Assembly (NCBI RefSeq): GCF_024505145.1
Contig: NZ_JANIAA010000057.1
Location: forward strand, 1-49,680
DNA from: Streptomyces rugosispiralis
Lineage (GTDB): Bacteria; Actinomycetota; Actinomycetes; Streptomycetales; Streptomycetaceae
Length of the DNA stretch: 49,680 nucleotides
Reading direction: 5' to 3'
Part shown: piece after piece, positions 1-8,710 of the stretch
How the letters are laid out: every line of letters starts with the position of its first letter
Position numbering within the stretch: position 1 is the stretch's first letter
Translations under genes and position numbers: made by a program
The notes under the pieces: generated by a model
What the model was told of the DNA's origin: nothing
Seen by the model: the letters and a program-made list of their open reading frames with translations, nothing else
Database searches by the model: none

Positions 1-17
1 CTAAGGGAGTCGACGAC

Positions 18-306
18 ATGCCCCCCGTCCAGGCCACCGCACCCACACGCGTCACAACCGCCCCGGCGATCGCGTCGCGCTCAAAGGCATGGGGACTGAC
101 ATCGATCCTCATGCTTCTCTACCTGATCGACTACGGCGACAAGGCGCTCCTCGGTATCGCGGCCCAGCCCCTGGCTTGGGCTACTCCCGTCTCAAGGCGG
201 GAACGATGTCCGGAATTCCGAGCATGGTCGCCCTGGTGGCCCTGTTTGGAACCTCCGTGGGCACGGAGCAACTGGCCGGGACGCTGGGGGTGTTCACGCG
301 ATGCCG
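18..306 (+). pseudogene. MFS transporter remnant
   Basis: The first ~50 codons from ATG 18 read as a cytoplasmic N-terminus followed by the first membrane helix of a major facilitator transporter (LTSILMLLYLIDYGDKALLG). The frame is then lost. A second hydrophobic stretch (GTMSGIPSMVALVALFG, about 205-260) continues in the next frame over, and nothing further is recognisable. A functional MFS protein needs about 400 residues, so this is a doubly damaged 5' fragment. It may be a decayed relative of the intact MFS gene at 1157-2425, but the two N-termini do not look alike. Confidence 0.5.
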
Positions 307-720
307 TGCTCAACGATGGCCAGGCGCTTGGGGCACCCGCTCAGCGGGGGAGGCAAGACTCCATGGACGACCGGCTGCCGACCGTAAAGAGGCGGGCATG
401 GACCGCATCTGGACGCCGGTGCGCGGATATGCTTCGTACCTGGGAAGGCGTCACCCCGCGGTCAGGCCGGACAGCCGAAACGGCCCGCCGGACAATCCGA
501 CGGGCCGTCGCGAAAGGTCGAGGGCAACGGCCAGGTCAAAGGAGCGAAATCAGCGGTGCTGACGCCGGCCCCGCTCCGAGCGGCCGCGATGGGTTTCCGA
601 ACGGCACACGCGGAAACTGCCTTCTCGCTGGAACAGAAGTAGCCTTATGCAGGCTCTGTCATCCCAGTTCAGACGGAGTCTTCGCTTTCCGCTCAAGATG
701 TGGACACCGCGGCAGGTGCG
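307..720. other. No gene recognised; decayed DNA with one terminator
   Basis: Reading frames run through this stretch, but they have arginine-rich, shadow-like composition and no recognisable domain. The only structure I see is the hairpin at 480-508. Confidence 0.5.
480..508 (-). terminator. Hairpin terminator downstream of the VOC gene
   Basis: Arms ACGGCCCGCCGGA and TCCGACGGGCCGT pair over 13 bp with one mismatch around a CAA loop. Read on the minus strand the stem is followed by TTTCGG. It is about 210 bases past the last gene of the 721-6905 operon and is the first plausible stop for that transcript. Confidence 0.5.
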
Positions 721-1140
721 TCAGGGCGTTGCGGCGTCGCGCTCGACGAGCTGGAACTGAATCCCCTCCGAGGTGTCGGGCCGGGAAAAGGCATTGAGGT
801 TGCCGTCGATCGCCACGGGCTGAGGAGCGACGAATTCGACGCCGATGCCACGAAGCGTCTGCATGATCTCGGTGATGCTGTCGTCGACCTCGACTGCGAT
901 GTGCTCGATGCGAGCCTTGTCGCCGACGCGGTCGCCGAGACGGCGTCGACGGGCCTCGCTGGTGGTGGGCTCGATGAGCTCGATACGAGCCCCGTCACCC
1001 ACCCGGTAGAACGCGGCTTTTACCTCGCGTTCGGGCAGCTCGCGTTCGAACTCGAGGTTGAGACCGAGGCTTTCAAGGAATTTCTTCGCGCGGAGCAGGT
1101 CGTGGACCACGACACCGATGTGGTCAATGCGCTTGAGCAT
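721..1140 (-). CDS. VOC-family protein, methylmalonyl-CoA epimerase-like
   Basis: A 139-residue vicinal-oxygen-chelate protein with two beta-alpha-beta-beta-beta modules (about 3-58 and 77-134). Candidate metal ligands sit at the family positions: His7 (DHIGVVV), Glu54 (IELIEP), His80 (EHIAVEV) and Gln130 in FQLVE, where Glu is more usual. Length and motifs fit methylmalonyl-CoA epimerases or glyoxalase-like isomerases, but the genomic context (radical SAM, cupin, FAD enzyme) does not suggest propionate metabolism. I infer a small-molecule isomerase, lyase or resistance protein for the operon's product. It starts 16 bases after the MFS stop and is the last gene of the operon. The fold is secure; the substrate is unknown. 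Confidence 0.85.
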   Translation of the reverse strand: MLKRIDHIGVVVHDLLRAKKFLESLGLNLEFERELPEREVKAAFYRVGDGARIELIEPTTSEARRRRLGDRVGDKARIEHIAVEVDDSITEIMQTLRGIGVEFVAPQPVAIDGNLNAFSRPDTSEGIQFQLVERDAATP

Positions 1141-1156
1141 GCGCGTGTGGGTCCCT

Positions 1157-2425
1157 TCAGGAGGTCTGCGATGCGATGGGGTTCGGGGCGGCCTGGGTGC
1201 GGTGCAGTTGGGCAGCCGTCAGAATCAGAATGACCACCAGGAAGAGCCAGCCGACCGGGTAGCCGGTGGCGCCGACGAGCGCGCCGAACAACGGTGGCAT
1301 GGTGGCGGCGATGATCTGATTCAGGGTGATCGCGAAGCTGATCGTGGAGGCGACCGCATGCTGGGGGGCGATGTCGGTGATCTGTACGAGGTAGAGCGGG
1401 TACCAGCCGACGCTGAGCAGGCCCAGCAGCGTGCAGAGCGTGTAAGCGAGCACGCGGGGCGAGCCGGGGGTCAACACGCTGAGTGCGGTGAGCGGGATCG
1501 CGGAGAAGGCGAGAAGCCACTTCAGCGAGCGCATCCGCATGCCGGGCCAGAGACGGTCACTGATCCAGGCGAGACCGATCCGGCCGGCGATCCCGGCAGC
1601 CTGGGCCACCGAGTACATGAAGCCGGCCGTGACGATCGGGATGCGTAGGTGATCGTTGAGGAAGATCAGGATCTGCACGGAGAACACGTACTGGAACGCG
1701 GCCAGGGCGAGTCCGGCGATGAGAAGCGAGCGGACGGCCCTGTCGCGCACGAGGCCGAGGATCAAACGGCGCAGGTTCACCGGCGTCTTTCGCGCACTCG
1801 TCGTGGCGTCACCCGTCTGGCGGTAGCAGGTGGCGAAGACCACGCCCCCGAGGATGCCGGCCGCTCCCTGGACGACCATGGCTGCGGTCCAGCCGCGGTG
1901 CAGGGCGACGGCGGGCAGGATCGCCCCGGCGATGGAGGCGCCGATCGGCAGACCGGCTTGGCGTATACCGGTGGCCATACCTCGTAGGCCGGGTTCGAAC
2001 CACCGGGTGATGGCTCGCTGCCCGCCAGGCAGAATGGATCCGTAGAAGGCGCCCATCACCAGGATGAACAGCAGCAGCACAGGGTAACTGCGACCCGCGG
2101 CCGCGGCGATGAACGCCGTGACGCCCATGGCGATCATCGTAAGAGAGACGACCCAGCGCTCTCCGTAGCGGTCGATGGCCCGCCCGATGATCAGCATCGA
2201 GGCGATCGGCCCCGCCTGGATCGCCGTGGCTGCGAGAGCGGCGGTGGCCGCGGACAGGTGGTAGGTGTTCTTCCAGAACGGCAGCAGGACGCTGACGCCG
2301 GAGTAGACGATCGAGCCGGAAGTCAGCGCGGTGACGGCGACGGCGAGCACGACCCACTTGTACGAGCCCGCTGAGTGGGCGGCTCGCTCGGCGGGCGCCG
2401 CCTCGCCGACCTCTTGCGCGGTCAC
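1157..2425 (-). CDS. MFS transporter
   Basis: A 422-residue major facilitator superfamily protein with 12 predicted membrane helices and a cytoplasmic N-tail of about 22 residues. The helix 2-3 loop carries the MFS signature in the form GRAIDRYGERW, followed by helices with MGAFYGSILPGGQRA and the GIRQAGLPIG motif typical of organic-anion and drug-type permeases. The GTG start overlaps the cupin stop (GTGA at 2422-2425), so translation is coupled. It is probably the operon's exporter or substrate importer; direction cannot be read from sequence. Confidence 0.85.
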   Translation of the reverse strand: MTAQEVGEAAPAERAAHSAGSYKWVVLAVAVTALTSGSIVYSGVSVLLPFWKNTYHLSAATAALAATAIQAGPIASMLIIGRAIDRYGERWVVSLTMIAMGVTAFIAAAAGRSYPVLLLFILVMGAFYGSILPGGQRAITRWFEPGLRGMATGIRQAGLPIGASIAGAILPAVALHRGWTAAMVVQGAAGILGGVVFATCYRQTGDATTSARKTPVNLRRLILGLVRDRAVRSLLIAGLALAAFQYVFSVQILIFLNDHLRIPIVTAGFMYSVAQAAGIAGRIGLAWISDRLWPGMRMRSLKWLLAFSAIPLTALSVLTPGSPRVLAYTLCTLLGLLSVGWYPLYLVQITDIAPQHAVASTISFAITLNQIIAATMPPLFGALVGATGYPVGWLFLVVILILTAAQLHRTQAAPNPIASQTS

Positions 2426-2904
2426 GCGCCGGGCTCCGATTGCCTGGAGGCCAGGTTCCCCAGCTCGGCCAACAGCGGGATGTTCATCAGGTTCAGCAGG
2501 ACGAGGTTCTGGCTCGTGGGGTTGTCGAAGTGGTGCAGCGACCAGGCCGGGACGAGCAGAAGGTCCCCGAGGCCCAGATCGGTTGTCTCGCTGGTGTCGT
2601 GGAAGGTGACGGTGCCGGTGCCGGCTTGCACGACGAACAGGTGATACCAGGTATGCGCGTGCGGGGTGGTGTTCTTCCCAGCGGGGATGACCTGATAGGC
2701 GACGGCGACATCACGGATGATTTCGGCGCTGCCGTTCGGCAGGGACAGGGCGAGCGTGCCGCGTTCGGGCTGCTCCGTGTCGCTGAGCCGGCCGGAGGTG
2801 TCCGCCCACCGCCACACCACCGGCTCGGGCAGCGGGGTGTCGTAGCGCTTTTTGAAGTCAGGGTATGGAAACTGACTGCCGCTGCCGATCGGCACGGGAA
2901 TCAT
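2422..2904 (-). CDS. Cupin-domain protein
   Basis: A single-domain cupin of about 160 residues. The first cupin motif carries His82, His84 and His88 (PHAHTWYHLFVVQAG), and the second carries LVPAWSLHHF with His124 and His125. The motif-1 glutamate is not obvious, so metal geometry may be unusual. An AGGAGG directly abuts the ATG at 2904 with no spacer, so the GTG at 2895, nine bases further in, may be the true start. Either start lies inside the 3' end of the FAD-protein gene, and the stop overlaps the MFS start. It could be a dioxygenase, isomerase or binding protein acting on the operon's intermediate. Confidence 0.8.
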   Translation of the reverse strand: MIPVPIGSGSQFPYPDFKKRYDTPLPEPVVWRWADTSGRLSDTEQPERGTLALSLPNGSAEIIRDVAVAYQVIPAGKNTTPHAHTWYHLFVVQAGTGTVTFHDTSETTDLGLGDLLLVPAWSLHHFDNPTSQNLVLLNLMNIPLLAELGNLASRQSEPGA

Positions 2905-4720
2905 CCTCCTCGAGGATCGTGAGTCGCTGCCACATGTCGCACACGGCGGCGTTCGCCTCGTCCGTGAATCGCGACTTCTGACCGTCCCTGGGCAGGTAGT
3001 ACGTGTAGTACCGGGGCCCTTCGACGGGGTATCCGACAGCCCATACACCTGTGAGCGGCGTCCCGTCCCTGGAGATGACGCGGCCGCTGGGCGTGATGTC
3101 CACACCGCCCGGCTCGTAGGAGCCGTTGCTGTAGGGACGGATCAAACCGCGGGCCAGCAGGCGGGCGGTCAGCGGGGAACTGTCCGTCTCGGGGTGGAAC
3201 AAGTCCAGGCGCGCCGCCACCAATGCGTCGGCGTACCGGACGGCAGGGCCGTTGGTGAATTCGGTTTCAACGGTGAACCGGGCCGTCTCGGGGTCGGGGA
3301 TGATACGGCAGCCCGGTCCGCCGGCCAGATCGACCACACCAGCGTTCATCAGGGCGAGAAGTTCGTAGTTGCGGCGGCGGGGTGGCCCGAACGAGATCCT
3401 GTTCATGAGCGGCACCCAGCGGGTGTTGAACACCCGATGCGAATCCGGTGTCAGGCCGGAGAATTCGACGGCCTCGCGCAGGCTGGCGCGGATGTCCCGG
3501 ATGGCGTCGGTGGCGGCTTTGACAGGGCTCGTCAGGTTGCCTTCCTCGGCGTGCTCCAGGTCCTCGGTGACGAACGCCGTGAAGAAGGCGCGGAAGGCGT
3601 CCAGATCCCTGAAGCTCTTGCCGGCCAGCGGGTCGACGATGGCGTCGACGGCGGCCTGATCGGCCGCTGTGAATTCGTACCGGTCGGGCCGGATATGACG
3701 TTGCTCCAGCGTGGAGCGGTAAACGTAGCCCATTTCCCGACGTAGTAGCGGCACGGCTGCCGCCTCGAAGTCGAGCTGCGCGCTGCCGCGCTTCCGCCTC
3801 GCGTGCTCACGTAAACCGCGTATGGCCTCGAGGGTTAAGAAGTGCGGCTGGTAGGCGCCGGCGAGGCCCTTCTGGTTGATGCCGCGTGCGGCGGCGGGCA
3901 GGCACTGACGGGAGAACAACAGGATGCTCGGCTCGCGCCCGCACGGTATGTAGCGCATGTCGTGGCCGTCGCCCTCGAAACGTCCGCCCCTGCCGATGGT
4001 GAGGTGAGCGATGACGTCGTGGGCGGTCAGCCCGAAACCCTGCACGGCCACCGTGGCCCCGGGAGCGATGCGCCCAAGCTTGTCGACCGGATAGCAGTCC
4101 GCCAGGTAGGCGAGGCGGTCATTGCGGCCCTGGTGTTCGCTGACGAAATTCTCGAACCGGATGTCCTCGTCACTGGGGGTGCGCCGGGAGTGCCCGGTGG
4201 CGAGGAACACGAAATCGGAGGGAATCTCGTAGCCGTTCTCGGTCCGCACCACGTACCTGCCGGACGGGGAGAGCTCCTCCATGTCGATGGCGCGAGCCCG
4301 GTGGTGCACCACTCGCACGCTCGTGGGCAGCGAGCTGAGGGTGTGGTCGGACGCGAAGGAGAGATACTCGCCGAGCAAGCTGCGCGGCAGGTAGTCGTGT
4401 GGCCCGATCGGCTCCCCGCCTGCCTCGCCCGTGCGGTAGTAGCCACCCGCGAAGCGGCGGTAGCCAACCTGCTGGGCCCAATCGGTGAACGACGGGCCGC
4501 CACCGCCGGGGAACATGGTGAGCTGGCTGGCGAGCGTGTTGGTGAGCAGATGGTCGGGCTGCCGGCTGGAGTGTGCCCCCTGCCCGGTGTCGCCGGGGTC
4601 GACAAGGTGGACGTCCAGCTCAACGCCCTCGGGGAACTGCTGGGCTCGCCGGGCGATGTGCTGGAGGATGCCGAGGCCGCGCGGCCCCAGCCCGATGATC
4701 GTGACCTGAACAGCCCTCAC
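2858..4720 (-). CDS. FAD/NAD(P)-binding protein
   Basis: A 620-residue cytoplasmic flavoprotein-like enzyme. The N-terminus has a Rossmann dinucleotide motif GLGPRGLG at residues 10-17, the FAD/NAD(P)-binding type (NAD_binding_9 family) seen in uncharacterised oxidoreductases and some biosynthetic clusters. An ATGHSRRTP segment near residue 175 and a second nucleotide-binding-like turn (VQGFGLTAHD, about 220-235) follow. The C-terminus has the GVWAVGYPVEGPRYYTYYLP segment. The GTG start overlaps the preceding stop (GTGA, 4717-4720). I infer an oxidase, monooxygenase or dehydrogenase acting on the radical SAM product. The fold is good; the reaction is unknown. Confidence 0.8.
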   Translation of the reverse strand: MRAVQVTIIGLGPRGLGILQHIARRAQQFPEGVELDVHLVDPGDTGQGAHSSRQPDHLLTNTLASQLTMFPGGGGPSFTDWAQQVGYRRFAGGYYRTGEAGGEPIGPHDYLPRSLLGEYLSFASDHTLSSLPTSVRVVHHRARAIDMEELSPSGRYVVRTENGYEIPSDFVFLATGHSRRTPSDEDIRFENFVSEHQGRNDRLAYLADCYPVDKLGRIAPGATVAVQGFGLTAHDVIAHLTIGRGGRFEGDGHDMRYIPCGREPSILLFSRQCLPAAARGINQKGLAGAYQPHFLTLEAIRGLREHARRKRGSAQLDFEAAAVPLLRREMGYVYRSTLEQRHIRPDRYEFTAADQAAVDAIVDPLAGKSFRDLDAFRAFFTAFVTEDLEHAEEGNLTSPVKAATDAIRDIRASLREAVEFSGLTPDSHRVFNTRWVPLMNRISFGPPRRRNYELLALMNAGVVDLAGGPGCRIIPDPETARFTVETEFTNGPAVRYADALVAARLDLFHPETDSSPLTARLLARGLIRPYSNGSYEPGGVDITPSGRVISRDGTPLTGVWAVGYPVEGPRYYTYYLPRDGQKSRFTDEANAAVCDMWQRLTILEEDDSRADRQRQSVSIP

Positions 4721-5571
4721 GAGATCACCCGCTCGCGCAGTTCCAGCGCCGCCGGGTCGGTGTACGGGGCTGTGGGTTCCTCGTGCAACCGCACCCAGCG
4801 GGGGTCGTCCTCCACCTGGGGGAAGCGGGTGGCGACTTGAGGATCATGACCGGGGATGATGTGGTCGACGCCGTCCGCCAGAGCTTCGACGGTCTCGTAC
4901 GCCTCGACCATGGAGGCGAGGTGGTCGAGGATCGGGAACGGGGCCCGGCGACGGATGTTTGCCCACAGATGCGACGAATCGCTCGCCAACACGACCCAGC
5001 CGCGCTTCGTGTGAACGCGTACCACTTGAAGGCCGGGGGTATGTCCAGGGGCCGGGTGCACCTCGACGCCGGGCACAATCGTAGCCGGGCCCTGGTGCAG
5101 GGTGAGGCGCTCGTCGAACAGCAGCCGCATCGCCGCGTTCACATCCTCCGCCTCGAAGGGGCGGCGGGGTGCGGCATGGCGCATGGCGCGGCCGGTGCAG
5201 AACGCGAGTTCCGGTTCCTGGAGATGAACGCGAGCCGTGGGGAAGGCGGCGAGGTGACCGGCGTGGTCCCAGTGCATGTGCGTGATCAGCAGATGCGACA
5301 CGTCGGTGGGATCCGTGCCGAGACCGGTCAGGGCCTCGACGGGGTCGTGAAGTTGCTCGCGGCCGCGCCGCGCACCCGTGTGCGCGGTGAACCCGGTATC
5401 GACGACGATCACCTGATCCTGACCTCGGATGACCCAGATGTAGAAGTCGAAGCCGGCCGGAGTGTCGGTGGCGCAGGGGTCGTCGGCGAACAGGAAGTTC
5501 TCTCGCGCGAGTCGCCCCGTCTGAGTCCCGAACCTGAGCGCGAGAAGTTCGTGGGTCGGCGGCCGGTTCAT
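4717..5571 (-). CDS. Metallo-beta-lactamase-fold hydrolase, lactonase-like
   Basis: A 284-residue MBL-fold enzyme. The zinc motif THMHWDH gives His98, His100, Asp102 and His103; later ligands are in APGHTPG, ASDSSHLW and IPGHDP. The architecture resembles N-acyl-homoserine lactonase/AttM-type hydrolases, which open lactones. The ATG start at 5571 overlaps the radical SAM stop (ATGA, 5568-5571). The open frame extends further upstream inside the radical SAM gene, but that part is a shadow. In this operon it may hydrolyse a cyclic intermediate (inference). Confidence 0.85.
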   Translation of the reverse strand: MNRPPTHELLALRFGTQTGRLARENFLFADDPCATDTPAGFDFYIWVIRGQDQVIVVDTGFTAHTGARRGREQLHDPVEALTGLGTDPTDVSHLLITHMHWDHAGHLAAFPTARVHLQEPELAFCTGRAMRHAAPRRPFEAEDVNAAMRLLFDERLTLHQGPATIVPGVEVHPAPGHTPGLQVVRVHTKRGWVVLASDSSHLWANIRRRAPFPILDHLASMVEAYETVEALADGVDHIIPGHDPQVATRFPQVEDDPRWVRLHEEPTAPYTDPAALELRERVIS

Positions 5572-6905
5572 GCGCCCACCACCGTCAGTTCGCGAGCCTC
5601 GGGCGCCGGGAGCGCCAGTTCGTCCTCGAAGAAGAACTTCTCCGCCCCGAACGCAGGGATGAGCTGGTCGAACCAGGTCGCGTCCGGATCGTACTTCGCG
5701 TAGAACGGCCGGCGCGCCCAGTCCGCATGACGCCCCTGAAGGAGCTGAAGGGCGAACACCTTCTCGCCGCGGATGGTGGGGGTGCCGTCGATGAGAACCT
5801 TGCCCGGAAACGCGCTCATCGACGGGCCGCGCACGGTGCGGGCGAGGCCGGAGACCCGCTGGTATGCGTCGCGGAAGATCTCGTACGCCCTCACCAGGGG
5901 AATCTCGAAGTAGGCGCGGGCGCCGGTGTCGCGTTCGACGAACATGTAGTACGGGATGGCGCCCAGCCGCACCCCGGTCGTCCACAGCTCCCGCCACGCC
6001 TCGGCGTTGTCGTTGATGTGCCTCAGCACCGGCGACTGGAGGCGCGTGTTCGCACCTGTGGCGATGATCCGCTTCAGGGCGGTCTGCGCGATGTCGGGGC
6101 GCAGCTCGGCGGGGTGGTTGTAGTGGCCCATGATCGCCAGGTGCTTACCAGCGGTGACGACCCGCTCGAACAGCCGGATGAGTTCGTCGGCATCCCGGTC
6201 GGTGACGAACCTCTGGGGCCAGTAGGCGACCGATTTGGTGCCGATCCGGATGTTCTGGATGTGTTCGAACTCCGGTGCCAGGAGCGGTTCGATATAGCGG
6301 GCGAGAGTCTTCGTCCGCATGATCAGCGGGTCGCCGCCGGTGATCAGGACGTCGGTGACCTCCCGGTGGCGAGCGAGGTAGGCGGTCAGGCCCTGGGCGT
6401 CCTCGGCGGCGAAGGCGAGTTCGCCGTCGCCGACGAACTGCGGCCAGCGGAAGCAGAACGTGCAGTAGGCGTGGCAGGTCTGCCCGTGTTTGGGGAATAA
6501 CAGCACTGTCTGGGAGTATTTGTGCTGCATCCCTGGCACTTCCTCGCCGCCCAACTCGGGTATGTTGTGGGTTTGCTGGCCGGCCGGGTGGGGGTTCATC
6601 CGCGCGCGGAGCTTCCCCGTGTGAAGCGCGATCTGTCCCGTGTCGCCAGCGGCGATGACATCCCGCAGGGTGGCGTAGTCGGTGTCGTCCAGCATGGCCC
6701 GGTGGGGGAAGTTCAGCCGGAAGATGGGGTCGTCCGGGATGTTGTCCCAGTTGATGAGTTCGTCGAGCACGTACTGATTGGTGCGGAACGGGAGAACTTG
6801 GGAGACCACAGTGACGGCCTCGCGGAGTTCCCCAGGCACCCGTCCCCATTGCGGGGCGCGTTGAATTGTTTTGCCATTGTAGGGCGTGAACTTGCCGACA
6901 CTCAA
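5568..6905 (-). CDS. KamA-family radical SAM aminomutase-like enzyme
   Basis: A radical SAM protein of the lysine 2,3-aminomutase family. The cluster motif is CHAYCTFCF (Cys144, Cys148, Cys151 from the chosen start). TGGDPL follows, and a lysine in SAFPGKVLIDG sits where KamA enzymes carry the PLP-binding lysine in a Gly-rich PGGGGK loop. The loop is shortened here, so amino-acid mutase activity is likely but not certain. I chose the TTG at 6905 because GGAAAGGGA lies six bases upstream; a GTG at 6962 would add 19 residues but has no ribosome site. It is the first gene of the operon, with the HTH regulator upstream. Confidence 0.82.
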   Translation of the reverse strand: MSVGKFTPYNGKTIQRAPQWGRVPGELREAVTVVSQVLPFRTNQYVLDELINWDNIPDDPIFRLNFPHRAMLDDTDYATLRDVIAAGDTGQIALHTGKLRARMNPHPAGQQTHNIPELGGEEVPGMQHKYSQTVLLFPKHGQTCHAYCTFCFRWPQFVGDGELAFAAEDAQGLTAYLARHREVTDVLITGGDPLIMRTKTLARYIEPLLAPEFEHIQNIRIGTKSVAYWPQRFVTDRDADELIRLFERVVTAGKHLAIMGHYNHPAELRPDIAQTALKRIIATGANTRLQSPVLRHINDNAEAWRELWTTGVRLGAIPYYMFVERDTGARAYFEIPLVRAYEIFRDAYQRVSGLARTVRGPSMSAFPGKVLIDGTPTIRGEKVFALQLLQGRHADWARRPFYAKYDPDATWFDQLIPAFGAEKFFFEDELALPAPEARELTVVGA

Positions 6906-7292
6906 TTCGAATCCCTTTCCCTGTTCGAAACCGAGCGGTGTGGGCGGGCGTCCAGCTCTCACTTATGAGCGAAGTTGGTCACCGGGCATACCGTCCGGCG
7001 CACCGCGATCCTGCTTGAACAATGAGGCACCTGTCGCGGCCGCAAGTGATCGTGAGTGCGACTGGCGTAAGCCCGCCATGGGGCAAAGGGTGTAATCCAG
7101 CACCAATCGGTGCTCCGTCCTCGACGTAAATACAACAAGGCCGGGCGTGGCCCGGCCTTGTTGCGCTCGTTGCGCTCGTTGTCGAATGTGATCGCTGGTT
7201 CAGCGGTAAGTTGGGTGAACGATCGCGGTGGCACCGTAAGCCATCGCGACCTGGTCGACGCTCACTGGCAACTACCGTGCGAATCGCCGAAT
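6906..7292. other. Intergenic region before the KamA operon
   Basis: About 390 bases with no gene. It holds a strong hairpin (7133-7163) and a small dyad AGCACC-N4-GGTGCT (7099-7114), which may be an operator for the HTH regulator. No clear -10/-35 pair for the KamA operon is visible. Confidence 0.5.
7133..7163 (-). terminator. Perfect 14-bp hairpin terminator
   Basis: CAACAAGGCCGGGC and GCCCGGCCTTGTTG pair perfectly around a GTG loop. On the minus strand the stem is followed by TATTT. It is about 130 bases beyond the HTH regulator stop and should separate that gene from the KamA operon. A short direct repeat of TTGCGCTCG lies beside it (7161-7178). Confidence 0.75.
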
Positions 7293-8330
7293 TTACTGTT
7301 GGGCGCGCTTTTCGTGGAGGATGCCGAGATCGCGTAGCAGGTAGCCGGCGTGGAGCCGGTTGTGGGCGCCGATGCGGCGCAGAACTGCGGCCAGGTGTCG
7401 CTGGAAGGTGCGTAGGGAGATACCGAGACGCTTGGCGACAACCTTGTCGTCGTAGCCCTCGATGAGCAGTTCCACGATCGCCGTCTTCATCTCCTCCGAG
7501 CTGAACAGCATCTGTTCCCGCTCATAGGCGAGCGGGAATGGCAGGGCTTTTTCCCAAGCCCGCTCGAAGGCGCCGATCAGGAAGTGGACCACGCTCGGAT
7601 CACGTATGAGCAACGCGCCTTTGGGGTTTCCAACCAGCTCGACGAGGGCGACTTCGCGATCGAAGACGATGAGCTGCATGAACACTTGTGTAACAACGCG
7701 GACTTCGGCGCCGTGCTCGACAAGCAGCGAGACGTGGTCGACGGTGGGCTGATGAAACTGCGCCGTGTACTGATGGAGCGTACGCGTGCTTACACCACGC
7801 TCAAGCACGCCTACGGCACGGTCCGTTGCCTCCTTGAGGACGGGGTCGGGGCGAGGACCGCCAGGTTGAGAGACGAGGATCTCCCTGGTGGCGCGGGCCG
7901 AGAGTTCGGACACGGTCAGGCGGACGGCATCCACATTGTCGAGTCGGTGCAATGAGTGTTCCCTTACGTCTTTCATGACGCTTTTCTCGTAGACGGGAAG
8001 CAGATCCACCAGTTGCGCGCTCACTTCGTTGATCGTCGTCTGCCGTTCGCGCAGTTCCCGGATCGCCGGCAAGAGAAGTTGGGTGAAGGCGGTGGCCGGC
8101 GCCACGGGTACGAGGCGAACGGGGTCGCCGGGCTTGCCGGTGAGCACCTTGAGCTGGAGCAGCCTGTCGATCGCCTGTCCGGCCTCGTCGGGCGAGGCGG
8201 CCGCAAGTTGCAGGAGTTCGTTGCGGGAGACGCTTTCCCGGGCTGCCGCAAGGGCGTACAGAGTGACCATCAGACGACTGTCAGCATTGGTGGTTTTGTC
8301 GGCGTCCAGGTTTGTGGGGCACGTGGACAT
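7293..8330 (-). CDS. HTH transcriptional regulator, TrmB-like and LuxR-like domains
   Basis: A 345-residue regulator. The N-terminus (about 20-70) is a winged-helix-like segment with NELLQLAAASPDEAGQAIDRL, as in TrmB-like regulators. The middle resembles a phospholipase D-like sensor fold. The C-terminus (about 285-335) is a LuxR/GerE-type helix-turn-helix (KVVAKRLGISLRTFQRHLAAV). AAAGGGGAA precedes the ATG at 8330 with good spacing. This architecture is common in Streptomyces near biosynthetic genes. It is co-directional with and just upstream of the KamA operon, so it is the best candidate regulator of that operon. Confidence 0.85.
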   Translation of the reverse strand: MSTCPTNLDADKTTNADSRLMVTLYALAAARESVSRNELLQLAAASPDEAGQAIDRLLQLKVLTGKPGDPVRLVPVAPATAFTQLLLPAIRELRERQTTINEVSAQLVDLLPVYEKSVMKDVREHSLHRLDNVDAVRLTVSELSARATREILVSQPGGPRPDPVLKEATDRAVGVLERGVSTRTLHQYTAQFHQPTVDHVSLLVEHGAEVRVVTQVFMQLIVFDREVALVELVGNPKGALLIRDPSVVHFLIGAFERAWEKALPFPLAYEREQMLFSSEEMKTAIVELLIEGYDDKVVAKRLGISLRTFQRHLAAVLRRIGAHNRLHAGYLLRDLGILHEKRAQQ

Positions 8331-8440
8331 GACTATGTTCCCCTTTCGGGAATTGAAGACCGTTCTGATAAATCAACAAGATCACCAACAGCCACTAACG
8401 GCGCAAGAGCGCGAAACCGTCACTTGCAAAACGAAAAATC

Positions 8441-8470
8441 GGCCGCCTGGAAATCGCCCGCCTGGAAATC
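8441..8470. repeat. Two 15-bp tandem repeats
   Basis: GGCCGCCTGGAAATC is followed directly by GCCCGCCTGGAAATC, and the flanking bases start further partial units. It lies in the 380-base gap between the HTH regulator and the sigma gene. It may be a regulator site or replication slippage; two units are too few for a CRISPR. Confidence 0.6.
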
Positions 8471-8674
8471 GGCCGACGAGACCGACTCGGCGAATCCCTC
8501 CAGGATCGAGCGGTATTGCGGATCGGCCGACATCAACCCTGCGCTTGTCGAATACCTCATTCGTGCAGGTCACGCGTCATGCATGTATTCGTGGAGGATG
8601 CCGCCAAGGCGGCGGCAGCGTCCAACAGGGCGGGGCTTCCGGAGACCTCGTATGTGACGGGCATCACACCCGGG

Positions 8675-8702
8675 GGAAAACCTGGCGTTCGTGTCTGGCG
8701 TC
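8675..8702 (+). promoter_or_regulatory. ECF-type promoter of the sigma gene
   Basis: GGAAAAC at 8675-8681 and CGTC at 8699-8702 are separated by 17 bases, the shape of an ECF sigma promoter. The predicted transcription start falls at about 8709-8711, on the GTG that best starts the sigma protein. This suggests autoregulation and a leaderless transcript. Confidence 0.6.
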
Positions 8703-8710
8703 TTGCGGGT

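Noticed and set aside
5572..5997. N-terminal extension of the MBL-fold hydrolase
   Set aside because: The extra ~142 residues lie inside the radical SAM gene in another frame and have shadow composition; the ATGA overlap at 5571 is the natural start.
7099..7114. AGCACC-N4-GGTGCT dyad as a definite operator
   Set aside because: Only six-base arms with no second copy seen; kept as a possibility inside the intergenic entry, not as a separate call.
8441..8470. Possible CRISPR-like repeats
   Set aside because: Two contiguous 15-bp units without spacers; tandem duplication only.
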